This document shows, in pieces, positions 8,368 to 16,605 of a stretch of DNA of 64,000 bases (its first letter is position 1; every line of letters starts with the position of its first letter). The notes under the pieces were generated by a model that worked only from the letters and a program-made list of their open reading frames with translations, was not told where the DNA came from and did not search any database. Location: positions 1,446,985-1,510,984 of the forward strand of contig NZ_OY759719.1 of the NCBI RefSeq assembly GCF_963662555.1, given 5' to 3'. Source of the DNA: Thiomicrorhabdus sp. (GTDB taxonomy: Bacteria > Pseudomonadota > Gammaproteobacteria > Thiomicrospirales > Thiomicrospiraceae). Both the position numbers and the translations under genes were made by a program.

Positions 8368-9921
8368 ATGTCTAGCTCAGATTTACTCAAAGAATGTTAT
8401 CAACCTTTTTCTTTGCTACAAGAAGATGTCTTAAAATTAAAACAAAATGTGATTGAACAGACTGAAATTGAGAAAGCAAAACTTAATCTCCAAGAAGCAA
8501 CAGAATCCTCTCTTTATAGTATTTTAAATCTAATCAACTACGTTGTGATGCGACGCAATGAACTTCATCCTTTGCAATCAAATTTAGCCCGTGCAGGAAT
8601 CTCTTCACTCGGGCGAGTCGAGCCACATGTTATGAGTAACATTGATTCGGTGTTGAATGTATTATCGATATTAAATACATGCCAGCCATATGAGCAAAAT
8701 AATTTATATTGTGTTGACTATGATGGTGGTTATAAACAGCTAAGATTAAGAGCCGAAAGATTATTTGGTCGCCCGCCTAAAAAGCGTTCTGAGTATATTA
8801 TGGTTACCATGCCTTCTGAGGTTTCAGATTCGGTTGAATTGGTAGAGAGCTATTTGGATGCGGGTATGAATTGTGCACGTATTAACTGTGCACATGACGA
8901 TAAAAAAACTTGGCTGAAGATGATTGAAAATATTAAAAAAGCCGCTGATAAAAATAAACAAGATTGCCGTATTTTAATGGATTTAGCGGGTCATAAAATT
9001 AGAACGGGCCACGTTTATGACCTTAAAGCTAAAAAAACTAAAAAAGCAAAAATCAAAGAAATTAGCGGAGATACTCCTCGTGTCTTTAACGGCGATTTTA
9101 TAGTGCTTTCTAAAGGCTCTGTTATTGAAAACGACATTCTTGAAAATTTTGAACCCTCTAATGTTATTGCTGTGACTTGTACCTATCCGCCAATCATAGA
9201 TATGGTTGAAGTTGGCCAATCAGTTTGGATTGACGATGGCAAAATTGGCACGGTTATCAAAGCCAAAAATAATCATGCAATATTGTTACAAGTTAAACAA
9301 GTTGGCCCTAAAGGCGTGCGTTTAAAAGAAGAAAAAGGGTTAAATTTTCCCGAAACTGATATGAACTTGCCCACTCTCAGTAAAAAAGATTGTCATGATT
9401 TAAAGTTTGTTGCAAAGCATGCTGATATGGTTGGCTTGTCATTTACCGAAGCGGCTGATGATGTGCTTTTTTTGAGAGGGATGTTGGAAGAGCTAGGTAA
9501 TGCTAACTTACCCATTTTGGTAAAAATAGAAACCTCAAAAGGTGTGAGAAATTTACCCGATATTATGCTCAATGCCTTAGCTAAAAATATGGATTTAGGT
9601 GTGATGATTGCACGAGGCGATCTTGCCGTAGAACTTGGTAGTGTGCGTATGGCTGAAATACAAGATGAAATTATTCGCTTATGTGAATCAGCTCATATTC
9701 CTGTTATTTGGGCAACACAGGTTCTGGAAAGCCTTGCTAAACAAGGTGCAATTTCACGGCCAGAAATTAGTGATGCGGCGATGTCACAAAGAGCAGAGTG
9801 TGTCATGCTTAATAAAGGGCCATATATTGCCGAGGCAGTAAAAATTTTGAGTGATGTTTTACAGCGAATGGAAGGGCATCAATTTAAAAGTCACACCCAT
9901 ATGCGTGCATTGCATTGGTAA
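8368..9921 (+). CDS. Atypical pyruvate kinase-like protein
   Basis: 517 residues. About 140 N-terminal residues of unrecognised, largely helical sequence precede a pyruvate-kinase barrel. Visible PK elements: MVTMPSE (145-151) in place of the usual first strand, GMNCARINCAHD, LMDLAGHKIRTG, a B-domain, the catalytic Lys in ILVKIETSKGV and the metal region MIARGDLAVELG, then PVIWATQVLESL. The protein stops soon after the barrel, so the usual C-terminal allosteric domain of about 110 residues is absent. The normal SGETA segment reads NKGPY. It may be an unregulated pyruvate kinase or a divergent paralogue with another phosphotransfer role. Its stop lies 5 bp from the stop of the convergent VIT gene. 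Confidence 0.82.
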   Translation: MSSSDLLKECYQPFSLLQEDVLKLKQNVIEQTEIEKAKLNLQEATESSLYSILNLINYVVMRRNELHPLQSNLARAGISSLGRVEPHVMSNIDSVLNVLSILNTCQPYEQNNLYCVDYDGGYKQLRLRAERLFGRPPKKRSEYIMVTMPSEVSDSVELVESYLDAGMNCARINCAHDDKKTWLKMIENIKKAADKNKQDCRILMDLAGHKIRTGHVYDLKAKKTKKAKIKEISGDTPRVFNGDFIVLSKGSVIENDILENFEPSNVIAVTCTYPPIIDMVEVGQSVWIDDGKIGTVIKAKNNHAILLQVKQVGPKGVRLKEEKGLNFPETDMNLPTLSKKDCHDLKFVAKHADMVGLSFTEAADDVLFLRGMLEELGNANLPILVKIETSKGVRNLPDIMLNALAKNMDLGVMIARGDLAVELGSVRMAEIQDEIIRLCESAHIPVIWATQVLESLAKQGAISRPEISDAAMSQRAECVMLNKGPYIAEAVKILSDVLQRMEGHQFKSHTHMRALHW

Positions 9922-9926
9922 TTAGA

Positions 9927-10679
9927 TTAAATACCAAATAATTCTCTGAGCATATAGCCCGTTAAATACGCCAAACCAGCAGCAGTGCCGCCCGTTAATA
10001 AAGTACTTAAACCAGAGTAAATCATGGGTTTGGTAAACACTAGGCTTTTTAATAAGCCAATGGTAAAAAACATGATTGCCGCTAAAATCGTACTGAATAA
10101 AAACTGCTGATAAACATCAAGTAATGGAATTAAAAAAGGAATGAGTGGAATTGCCCCGACCACTAAAAAAGCGGCGAAAGTAGTTAAAGCAGCCTTAATA
10201 GGCTCTGGAGCTTGCGTTTGGATGCCATGCTCTTCAATCATCATGGTATCAATCCAAAGGGTTTTATTTTGGGTAATAGTTTGTACAATTTTTTCAAGCG
10301 TTTGGCCTTCAAACCCTTTACGTTGAAATATTTGCCTAATCTCCTCTCGCTCTCCTTCAGGTATTTGCTGAATATGTTTAGCTTCAGTTTGACGAACGCT
10401 TTCAACAAAATCTTGTTGAGCTTTATTCGCTTCATAATTACTAACCGCCATACTAAAACCATCAGCAAACAGATTGGCAAAACCCAAAATTAACGCGGTG
10501 GTAGCAGAAAACCCAGCACCAATTGTTCCAGCGATAATGGCAAATGTAGTTACACAGCCATCAATAGCCCCTAAGACAGCATCAGAAATATTTTGGGTTT
10601 TTTGAGGTGAATTTAACCTTTTTGCAATAACTTCTGGACGGTGTTCAAATTCAAGACGTTCTTGAGGGCTTTTTTTCAT
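9927..10679 (-). CDS. VIT1/CCC1-family metal transporter
   Basis: A 250-residue inner-membrane protein of the VIT/CCC1 family, whose members move Fe2+ or Mn2+. The first helices carry SDAVLGAIDGCVTTFAIIAG and the Asp/Met-rich second helix GFANLFADGFSMAVSNYEA, both typical of the family. A hydrophilic, charged segment (about residues 85-155) with many Glu follows, where family members hold a cytoplasmic metal-binding region. About three more transmembrane helices complete the protein. Direction of transport and metal are not determined. It is convergent with the pyruvate kinase-like gene. Confidence 0.85.
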   Translation of the reverse strand: MKKSPQERLEFEHRPEVIAKRLNSPQKTQNISDAVLGAIDGCVTTFAIIAGTIGAGFSATTALILGFANLFADGFSMAVSNYEANKAQQDFVESVRQTEAKHIQQIPEGEREEIRQIFQRKGFEGQTLEKIVQTITQNKTLWIDTMMIEEHGIQTQAPEPIKAALTTFAAFLVVGAIPLIPFLIPLLDVYQQFLFSTILAAIMFFTIGLLKSLVFTKPMIYSGLSTLLTGGTAAGLAYLTGYMLRELFGI

Positions 10680-10769
10680 TTTATTTTATTTCCAAGCAAT
10701 AGAATCAATAGCTAACAGTTACTAAGAATAATTAAGAGTAATAAGAGTTAATAAATGTAATGATCTAGA

Positions 10770-11228
10770 TCAGATTTTATTAGGTTTATTTTGGGTTAAA
10801 TATCTATCAAGTTGATTAGCAAACGCTTGTCTATCAGCTTGATTTAATGCATTTGGGCCACCAGTATCTACGCCACTATTTCGTAAACCTTCCATAAAGT
10901 CACGCATTGTTAACCGTGCTTTAATATTCGCTTCTGTATATAACTCACCTCTAGGGCTTAATACAATGGCTCCTTTTTCAATGGCTTCAGCTGCTAGCGG
11001 AATGTCGCTACTTATCACCAAATCACCTTTTTCACATTGAGCCACGATTTTATTGTCCGCAACATCAAAGCCGTGAGGCACTTGCTGAAATTTTATCCAA
11101 GGAGAAGGTTGTATACGCATGGTATGGTTTGCTACTAAGGTGGTTAGAGTTTCGCTTCTTGTTGCAGCCCTAAATATGATTTCTTTTATAACCGCAGGAC
11201 AAGCGTCGGCATCAACCCAAATATTCAT
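10770..11228 (-). CDS. yaiI: YaiI/YqxD family protein (DUF188)
   Basis: A 152-residue member of the UPF0178/DUF188 family, length as expected. The N-terminal [20 protein letters not shown] and the central acidic [17 protein letters not shown] give the PIN-like acidic pattern. The C-terminal [20 protein letters not shown] is the family hallmark. Nuclease activity is suspected from the fold, but the role is unknown. It is transcribed away from the RNA helicase gene; the divergent spacer holds one of the insert-bearing palindromes. Confidence 0.9.
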   Translation of the reverse strand: MNIWVDADACPAVIKEIIFRAATRSETLTTLVANHTMRIQPSPWIKFQQVPHGFDVADNKIVAQCEKGDLVISSDIPLAAEAIEKGAIVLSPRGELYTEANIKARLTMRDFMEGLRNSGVDTGGPNALNQADRQAFANQLDRYLTQNKPNKI

Positions 11229-11309
11229 AACTTTTCTTTCATGTTTAATAAAAAAACTATCTTAGCATACGCGGATTCATTGCAAGCTAATAGGCTTTAA
11301 ATTTTACGA

Positions 11310-11361
11310 TTACCCTATGTTCATTTGTACACTCGGTCACAGGGCATACCAGGCCTGGTAA
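11310..11361 (+). repeat. Insert-bearing palindrome, copy A (upstream of the helicase gene)
   Basis: A 52-bp element of the form TTACCCTATG, then 18 variable bases, then CACAGGGCATA running into an exact palindrome core at 11348-11359. The CCCT and AGGG parts can pair. It matches copy B at 12981-13033 at both ends but not in the middle, and lies in the same orientation. Confidence 0.9.
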
Positions 11362-11506
11362 TTTGTTTTTTAAATAACTGATTGGAAATATCAGCAAGTA
11401 TTCGAATGGCTTTATGTAGGCTGTTAAGGTAAGCTACTCGCTCAATTTAATTCTGGCAAATATCGTAGACTTTTACTTTTCTTTGCCAATAAGCAAAGAG
11501 CGATAT

Positions 11507-12835
11507 ATGGAATTTTCATCTTTAGGTTTATCTGAACCTATTTTACAAGCAGTAACTGAACAAGGTTACACCAAAGCCTCACCTATTCAAGAAAAAGCGA
11601 TACCAGCTATTTTAGAAGGTCGTGATGTTATGGCCGCAGCTCAAACAGGTACTGGTAAAACGGCTGGTTTTACCTTACCCATGTTAGAGCGATTATTAAA
11701 AGGCGACCGCCCTCAGAGTAACCAAGCAAGAGCGTTGGTGTTAACGCCAACTCGTGAGCTTGCGGCCCAGGTTCAAGAGAGCGTTTATCAGTACAGCAAA
11801 CATACCGCTTTGCGTTCAGATGTGGTGTTTGGTGGCGTTAAAATTAACCCGCAAATGCAGCGTTTAAGACGTGGGGTAGACGTGTTAGTTGCCACGCCAG
11901 GTCGTTTATTAGATTTGCATAGCCAAAATGCCATTAAGTTTAATCAGCTTGAAGTTTTAGTATTAGATGAAGCCGATAGAATGTTGGATATGGGTTTTAT
12001 TCATGACTTAAAACGTATTATGAAATTACTGCCTAAAAATCGTCAAACCTTATTGTTTTCAGCGACGTTTTCAACAGAAATTAGAGAATTGGCAAAGGGG
12101 TTTGTACATAATCCGGTAGAAGTTTCTGTTACCCCTCCAAATAGTACAGTTAAAAAAATTGAACAGTGGATTTATGCGGTAGATAAAGGCCATAAAACCA
12201 AATTACTGATTGATCTGATTGTAGATAATAATTGGGAACAGGTATTGGTTTTTAGTAAAACCAAACATGGTGCCAATAAAATTACCAAACAGTTAAATGC
12301 CATTGGCATTACGGCATCACCTATTCACGGGAATAAAAGCCAGTCTGCTAGAACAAAAGCCTTAGCCGACTTTAAATCAGGTGCGATTCGTGTATTAGTT
12401 GCAACCGATATTGCAGCCCGTGGTTTGGATATTGATCAACTGCCGCACGTTGTTAATTATGATTTACCTAATGTGCCAGAAGATTATGTACATCGTATAG
12501 GTAGAACAGGGCGTGCCGGTGCGAGTGGTGAAGCGATCTCTTTAGTATGTTCTGAAGAAGATAAGTTACTGTTTGATATTGAACGATTAATTGGTGAGCT
12601 ATTAGAACGCAGAACCATTGAAGGTTATGTGCCAACGCACCCGCTTAAGCAATCTAGACTTAACCCAAAACCAAAGAAACCTAAAAAGCCTAAAAAACCA
12701 AAAGTAAATCATCAAGATGGTCAACGTTCTGGTGAAAACCGTACAGGCCACAATACAGGTCAAAATACGCGAACTAATCATGGAAATAAACCTGGTAGCA
12801 GGCGTGGTGGTCAGTCAAATACGACTAAATCCTAA
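11507..12835 (+). CDS. rhlE: DEAD-box RNA helicase, RhlE type
   Basis: An ATP-dependent RNA helicase of about 442 residues. Motifs in order: Q motif [14 protein letters not shown], motif [11 protein letters not shown], Ia [40 protein letters not shown] and [12 protein letters not shown]. The C-terminus (about the last 60 residues) is a basic, low-complexity tail rich in KPK and later Asn/Gly/Arg, likely RNA-binding. I chose ATG 11507 because AAAGAG lies 7 bp upstream; a TTG at 11483 would add eight residues and lacks such a site. The gene is bracketed by two copies of an insert-bearing palindrome (11310-11361 and 12981-13033). Confidence 0.93.
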   Translation: MEFSSLGLSEPILQAVTEQGYTKASPIQEKAIPAILEGRDVMAAAQTGTGKTAGFTLPMLERLLKGDRPQSNQARALVLTPTRELAAQVQESVYQYSKHTALRSDVVFGGVKINPQMQRLRRGVDVLVATPGRLLDLHSQNAIKFNQLEVLVLDEADRMLDMGFIHDLKRIMKLLPKNRQTLLFSATFSTEIRELAKGFVHNPVEVSVTPPNSTVKKIEQWIYAVDKGHKTKLLIDLIVDNNWEQVLVFSKTKHGANKITKQLNAIGITASPIHGNKSQSARTKALADFKSGAIRVLVATDIAARGLDIDQLPHVVNYDLPNVPEDYVHRIGRTGRAGASGEAISLVCSEEDKLLFDIERLIGELLERRTIEGYVPTHPLKQSRLNPKPKKPKKPKKPKVNHQDGQRSGENRTGHNTGQNTRTNHGNKPGSRRGGQSNTTKS

Positions 12836-12980
12836 GTAAATTGTGAGGTAAATGCGGTTTAGTAAAATTATTGATAATATTGTTTTACTATAAATTTCTT
12901 ACTAAAACGTATTACTAAAATGTATTACTAAAAATTTTTAATCATACTTTTTAAAATCAAAGAATAAGTCAAAATAGAAT

Positions 12981-13033
12981 TTACCCTATGCTCGCATTGT
13001 ATTAATGGCCACAGGGCATACCAGGCCTGGTAA
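12981..13033 (+). repeat. Insert-bearing palindrome, copy B (downstream of the helicase gene)
   Basis: A 53-bp relative of copy A: TTACCCTATG, 19 variable bases, CACAGGGCATA, then the core at 13020-13031. Its outermost arms, GAATTTACC on the left and GGTAAATTC on the right, are exact reverse complements. The extra sequence therefore looks like an insertion inside one arm of an ordinary palindrome. Confidence 0.9.
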
Positions 13034-13078
13034 ATTCAAAAAGACATTTTCTAGTAATTAGAATAGAGCTTAGTCATT

Positions 13079-13411
13079 ATGCAAAATATTGAAACTTTAG
13101 AAGAGTTGGATGTTTTAAAACAATCTGAAGATGCGTTACTCATTTTATTTGGCGGTAAAGAGTGCAATGTCTGCCATTCAATCAAACCTAAGTTAATTGA
13201 ACTAATGGCCGAGAATTACCCAAAAGTAAAATTGGTGTATGTCGATTGCCATGTGGTAACTGAAATTTGTTCACAAAATGGCGTGTTTACTTTGCCAACA
13301 TTACAGGTATTTTTTACTGGTCAGCGATTTATAGAAGAAGTCAGAAGTTTTAGTTTGCAGAAAGTAATACAAGATATAGCAAGACCATACTCAATGGTCT
13401 TCTCTGATTAG
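13079..13411 (+). CDS. Thioredoxin-like protein with CNVC active site
   Basis: A 110-residue single thioredoxin-fold protein. The active site is CNVC (in FGGKECNVCHSIKP, about residues 26-39), not the WCGPC of a standard thioredoxin. The cis-proline region is present as FTLPTLQVFF. No signal peptide is present, so it is cytoplasmic. Its electron donor and target are unknown; family members of this shape are often labelled thioredoxin family protein. The stop codon lies within the left arm of a 111-bp imperfect palindrome (13405-13515). Confidence 0.85.
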   Translation: MQNIETLEELDVLKQSEDALLILFGGKECNVCHSIKPKLIELMAENYPKVKLVYVDCHVVTEICSQNGVFTLPTLQVFFTGQRFIEEVRSFSLQKVIQDIARPYSMVFSD

Positions 13412-13515
13412 GCTTCCTAAAGCAGGCCATTTCTGCGTTAAAGAAACGTTCATTTACTTATAGTAAACTTCACGTTCCTTTGCCTTGAACTGACCTACTT
13501 TTGAAAGCCTAATCA
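13405..13515. repeat. 111-bp imperfect palindrome (REP/MITE-like)
   Basis: Outer arms TGATTAGGCTT and AAGCCTAATCA are exact reverse complements. Inside, AAAGCAGGCCATTTC pairs with most of the right part, and a central arm pair AACGT..TTTAC / GTAAA..ACGTT closes on the loop TTATA. It lies between the convergent thioredoxin-like and SDR genes and overlaps the thioredoxin-like stop codon. I see no coding capacity. It may also act as a bidirectional terminator. Confidence 0.75.
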
Positions 13516-13546
13516 CTTCGTGGTTCAATAAATAAAATCAGTAAAA

Positions 13547-14422
13547 CTAACGCTTTCCGTCTCCACCTGCTTTAATCAATAAAATATCCAACCATCGGGT
13601 TGGTAAAAAGCGTTTTAGATAGGCAAAAACAATGGTTGGTACAGTTACTCTATAGCGAATTTTAGCCCGTTTATGCCGTAATGCGTGTACTACACATTTG
13701 CTTACGGCTTCTGGTCCTAAGGTAAATGGGGCGCTTGGTCCAACTGTTTCTAAGCGGGCTACCATTGCTTGGTATTTTGCTTTATGTGCACTTTCTTCAA
13801 CCTTAATCCATCGTTTAAATTGCTCAAATGCATTTTTTCTAAAGTCTGAAAGTATTGGGCCTGGTTCAATTAGGCTAACTTGAATATTATCTTGCTTTAC
13901 CTCAATTCTTAAAGTATCTGCAAAACCTTCAATGGCAAACTTACTGGCGTTATAAGCTCCACGATACTGCATTGCGGCGAAACCTAAAATAGAGCTGTTA
14001 TAGATAATTTTTCCGTGGCCTTGTTTACGCATGATTTTAACCACTTTATTGGTTAACTCTTGGGTACCAAAGACATTGGTTCTAAACTGATATTCCATCG
14101 CTTCACGGGTTAAATCTTCTACCGCACCAGGTAAACCAAAAGCTCCATTATTAAATAGGGCATCAATTTTTCCATCGGTTTCCGTTAAGATTTGTTGTAT
14201 CGAAAAATCAATACATACACTACAAGCTAAATCTAATTGAAAGCAGGTAATGCCTTCTTTATTTAAACGGCTTACGTCCTCTTGTTTTCTACAAGTGGCA
14301 ATAACGTTATAACCTAAATCTTTTAAAGCATGAGCAGTATGGTAACCAATGCCTGTTGAACAGCCAGTAATAACAATGGTGCTAGGTGGTAAAAGTTGGG
14401 TAATTAATGTGTTTTGTGACAT
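13547..14422 (-). CDS. Short-chain dehydrogenase/reductase (SDR)
   Basis: A 291-residue NAD(P)-dependent oxidoreductase of the classical SDR type. The Rossmann glycine motif is TGCSTGIGYHTA near residue 19. The catalytic Ser lies in IIYNSSILGF, and the YxxxK pair in GAYNASKFAIEGFADTLR about 15 residues later. The basic residue in ATCRK after the second strand suggests NADP preference. A C-terminal extension RVTVPTIVFAYLKRFLPTRW resembles SDRs with a membrane-associating tail. The substrate is unknown. It is oriented away from the thioredoxin-like gene and may follow the trx and fumC genes on the same strand. Confidence 0.88.
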   Translation of the reverse strand: MSQNTLITQLLPPSTIVITGCSTGIGYHTAHALKDLGYNVIATCRKQEDVSRLNKEGITCFQLDLACSVCIDFSIQQILTETDGKIDALFNNGAFGLPGAVEDLTREAMEYQFRTNVFGTQELTNKVVKIMRKQGHGKIIYNSSILGFAAMQYRGAYNASKFAIEGFADTLRIEVKQDNIQVSLIEPGPILSDFRKNAFEQFKRWIKVEESAHKAKYQAMVARLETVGPSAPFTLGPEAVSKCVVHALRHKRAKIRYRVTVPTIVFAYLKRFLPTRWLDILLIKAGGDGKR

Positions 14423-14536
14423 GTAAATTCCGTATGCTTGTAGCGTTAAAACGTTTACATGATTATAGGAGATTTATGAATTTGAAGTGCTTATTTATGG
14501 TTGGTTTTTGGGAGGTGATATATAAGTTGTATCAGT

Positions 14537-14563
14537 AGGGTGCAGATATAGAAAATGCACCCT
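14537..14563. terminator. Hairpin downstream of the thioredoxin gene
   Basis: Arms AGGGTGCA and TGCACCCT around an 11-base loop. It lies between the minus-strand thioredoxin gene and the SDR gene. The T-tract on the minus strand is poor, so termination may be partial. Confidence 0.5.
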
Positions 14564-14583
14564 AAAAGGCGAAAAGTTAAGAA

Positions 14584-14958
14584 TTAACCTTCTTGTTTAG
14601 CTTGTTGTTCTGCTAGGTCAGCATGGACTTTTTCCATGTCTAGTTCTAAAAGTTGACCAATCCCTTCTTCTAAGGCACTTCCTGGAATTGCACCAGGGTT
14701 TGAGAAAACAACAATTTTTTCACGCATAAAGACTAAAGTAGGAATTGAACGAACTTGGAACATGCCAGCTAATTGCTCTTCTTCTTCCACATTGACTTTA
14801 CAAAAAGCGATGTCTGGATACTTATCAGAGATCTCTTCAAATACTGGACCAAATTGTTTACAAGGACCACACCATTCTGCCCAGAAATCGAAAATAACGA
14901 TGTCATTATTGGCAATGGTTTCTTCAAATTGTTCGGTTTTTAAATTAATTACGGCCAT
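14584..14958 (-). CDS. Thioredoxin family protein (WCGPC)
   Basis: A 124-residue cytoplasmic thioredoxin. The canonical redox site is WAEWCGPCKQF (about residues 26-36), and the cis-proline lies in RSIPTLVFM. It is some 15 residues longer than E. coli TrxA because of an Ala/Glu/Lys-rich helical tail (VHADLAEQQAKQEG). It acts as a general dithiol reductant with thioredoxin reductase, which is not in this window. It lies downstream of fumC on the same strand, with a small hairpin in the 66-bp spacer. I leave the symbol blank because TrxA and secondary thioredoxins cannot be told apart here. Confidence 0.9.
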   Translation of the reverse strand: MAVINLKTEQFEETIANNDIVIFDFWAEWCGPCKQFGPVFEEISDKYPDIAFCKVNVEEEEQLAGMFQVRSIPTLVFMREKIVVFSNPGAIPGSALEEGIGQLLELDMEKVHADLAEQQAKQEG

Positions 14959-14989
14959 GGTTTTTCCTTTTTAGTGAAAATGAGACTAA

Positions 14990-15012
14990 GCCTTTGTATC
15001 AAGAACAAAGGC
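14990..15012. terminator. Hairpin between fumC and the thioredoxin gene
   Basis: Arms GCCTTTGT and ACAAAGGC with a seven-base loop, without a clear T-run on the minus strand. It may attenuate read-through from fumC or protect the fumC 3' end. Confidence 0.45.
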
Positions 15013-15024
15013 CTAAAAGGGGGA

Positions 15025-16428
15025 TTAAATTGATGGGTTACCACCTTCGGTTAATAGAGCAGGGTTAAGGTACTGTTTTAATGTGGCTTCGTCTAAATCG
15101 GTCATGTCTAAAGCTACTTCTAACACAGGGCGACCAGAGGCATAAGCCTCTTTAGCAATAGCCGCACCTTTTTCATAACCTACTACCGTATTTAATGCGG
15201 TAACTAAAATTGGGTTAACATCAAGTGCTTTTTGAATATTTGCCGTATTCACGGTAAAGCCTTTAATTGCCATGTCAGCAAGCTGAATAGAGCTTGATGC
15301 TGCAATTTCTATGCTTTGTAATAGGTTATAAGCAATCATTGGTAACATAACATTTAACTGAAAATTACCTGACTGAGCACCAACGGTGATTGCAGTATGG
15401 TTACCCATGATCTGTGCAGCAACCATTGCCACAGCTTCTGGAATTACCGGATTTACTTTACCTGGCATGATTGAGCTACCTGGCTGTAATGCCGGTAGTT
15501 GAATTTCTCCCAGGCCAGCTAAAGGGCCTGAGTTCATCCAACGTAAATCATTGGCGATTTTCATTAGACTTGCGGCAAGGACATTTAATTGACCACTTAA
15601 TTCAAGTGCCGTATCTTGCGAGCTTAAGCCAATAAATAGATTTTCCATTGGCTCAAAATGAATGGCAGTAATTGTGGCTAAGTTTGCAGAAACTAAACGT
15701 CCAAATTCTGGATCAGCATTTACGCCAGTACCAACAGCTGTACCACCTTGAGGCAACATTTGAATACGTTTTTGAGTATCTTTTAAACGAGCAATATTGT
15801 CATTAATTTGGGCTTTCCATGCACCTAGTTCTTGGCTGATTTTAACTGGCATAGCATCCATTAAATGAGTGCGACCGGTTTTCACGACATCTTTTAACTC
15901 ATTCTCACGGTCATCAATGACTTCAACTAAATGAAGAAGAGCAGGCATTAAAGTCTCTTCTAAAGCAATTGCCGCAGCTACATGAATGGCGGTTGGCATC
16001 ACATCATTAGAACTTTGGCTCATATTGATATCGTCATTTGGATGAACATCAATACCTGTAAGTTGTTTGGCTATGGTTGAAAGAACTTCATTGGCATTCA
16101 TATTGGTACTTGTACCAGAACCCGTTTGAAAAATATCAATTGGAAAATGATCGTAATAATCACCCTGAATAACTTCTTTAGCTGCAGTTTGAATAGCATC
16201 GGCTTTTTCTTCACTTAATAAACCAAGCTCCTGGTTGCTGTCAGAACAGGCAAATTTGACATAGCACAATGCTTGAATAAAGCTCTTTGGCATTGGGATT
16301 CCGCTAATCGGGAAGTTATTAATAGCACGTTGAGTTTGTGCACCATAAAGAGCATTTTTTGGCACGTTTAAACTGCCCATGCTGTCTTTTTCAATACGAG
16401 TTTCGGTTGTGGAGATTGGTAGTGACAT
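15025..16428 (-). CDS. fumC: Fumarate hydratase, class II
   Basis: Converts fumarate to L-malate in the TCA cycle without an iron-sulfur cluster. At 467 residues it has the family length. The lyase signature GSSIMPGKVNPVIPE is present near residue 317, with the catalytic Ser at its start. Other substrate-binding regions are TGSGTSTNMNANEV (about 97-110), SQSSNDVMPTAIH (about 137-149) and GRTHLMDAMPV (about 184-194). It is likely transcribed with the thioredoxin gene below it. It is divergent from the hybrid kinase gene across a 177-bp spacer. Confidence 0.97.
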   Translation of the reverse strand: MSLPISTTETRIEKDSMGSLNVPKNALYGAQTQRAINNFPISGIPMPKSFIQALCYVKFACSDSNQELGLLSEEKADAIQTAAKEVIQGDYYDHFPIDIFQTGSGTSTNMNANEVLSTIAKQLTGIDVHPNDDINMSQSSNDVMPTAIHVAAAIALEETLMPALLHLVEVIDDRENELKDVVKTGRTHLMDAMPVKISQELGAWKAQINDNIARLKDTQKRIQMLPQGGTAVGTGVNADPEFGRLVSANLATITAIHFEPMENLFIGLSSQDTALELSGQLNVLAASLMKIANDLRWMNSGPLAGLGEIQLPALQPGSSIMPGKVNPVIPEAVAMVAAQIMGNHTAITVGAQSGNFQLNVMLPMIAYNLLQSIEIAASSSIQLADMAIKGFTVNTANIQKALDVNPILVTALNTVVGYEKGAAIAKEAYASGRPVLEVALDMTDLDEATLKQYLNPALLTEGGNPSI

Positions 16429-16605
16429 AGTTAAGGATTCTTGTTAGGCCTAATGTTTAGTAACCGCAGAGTTTTAGTAAACAAAATTTACGGGTTGGGA
16501 GTGATGAAAGTGTTTATTCGTGGTTAAATAAACGCAGTCAATTTAATGCCAATTATTCTAGCATTTTTGAATTAAAAATACAGACCAGCTATTAAGTGAA
16601 AAGAG

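Noticed and set aside
16441-16460. TAGGCCTA near the fumC start as a relative of the palindrome
   Set aside because: It shares only AGGCCT; the CC/GG flanks of the core are missing.
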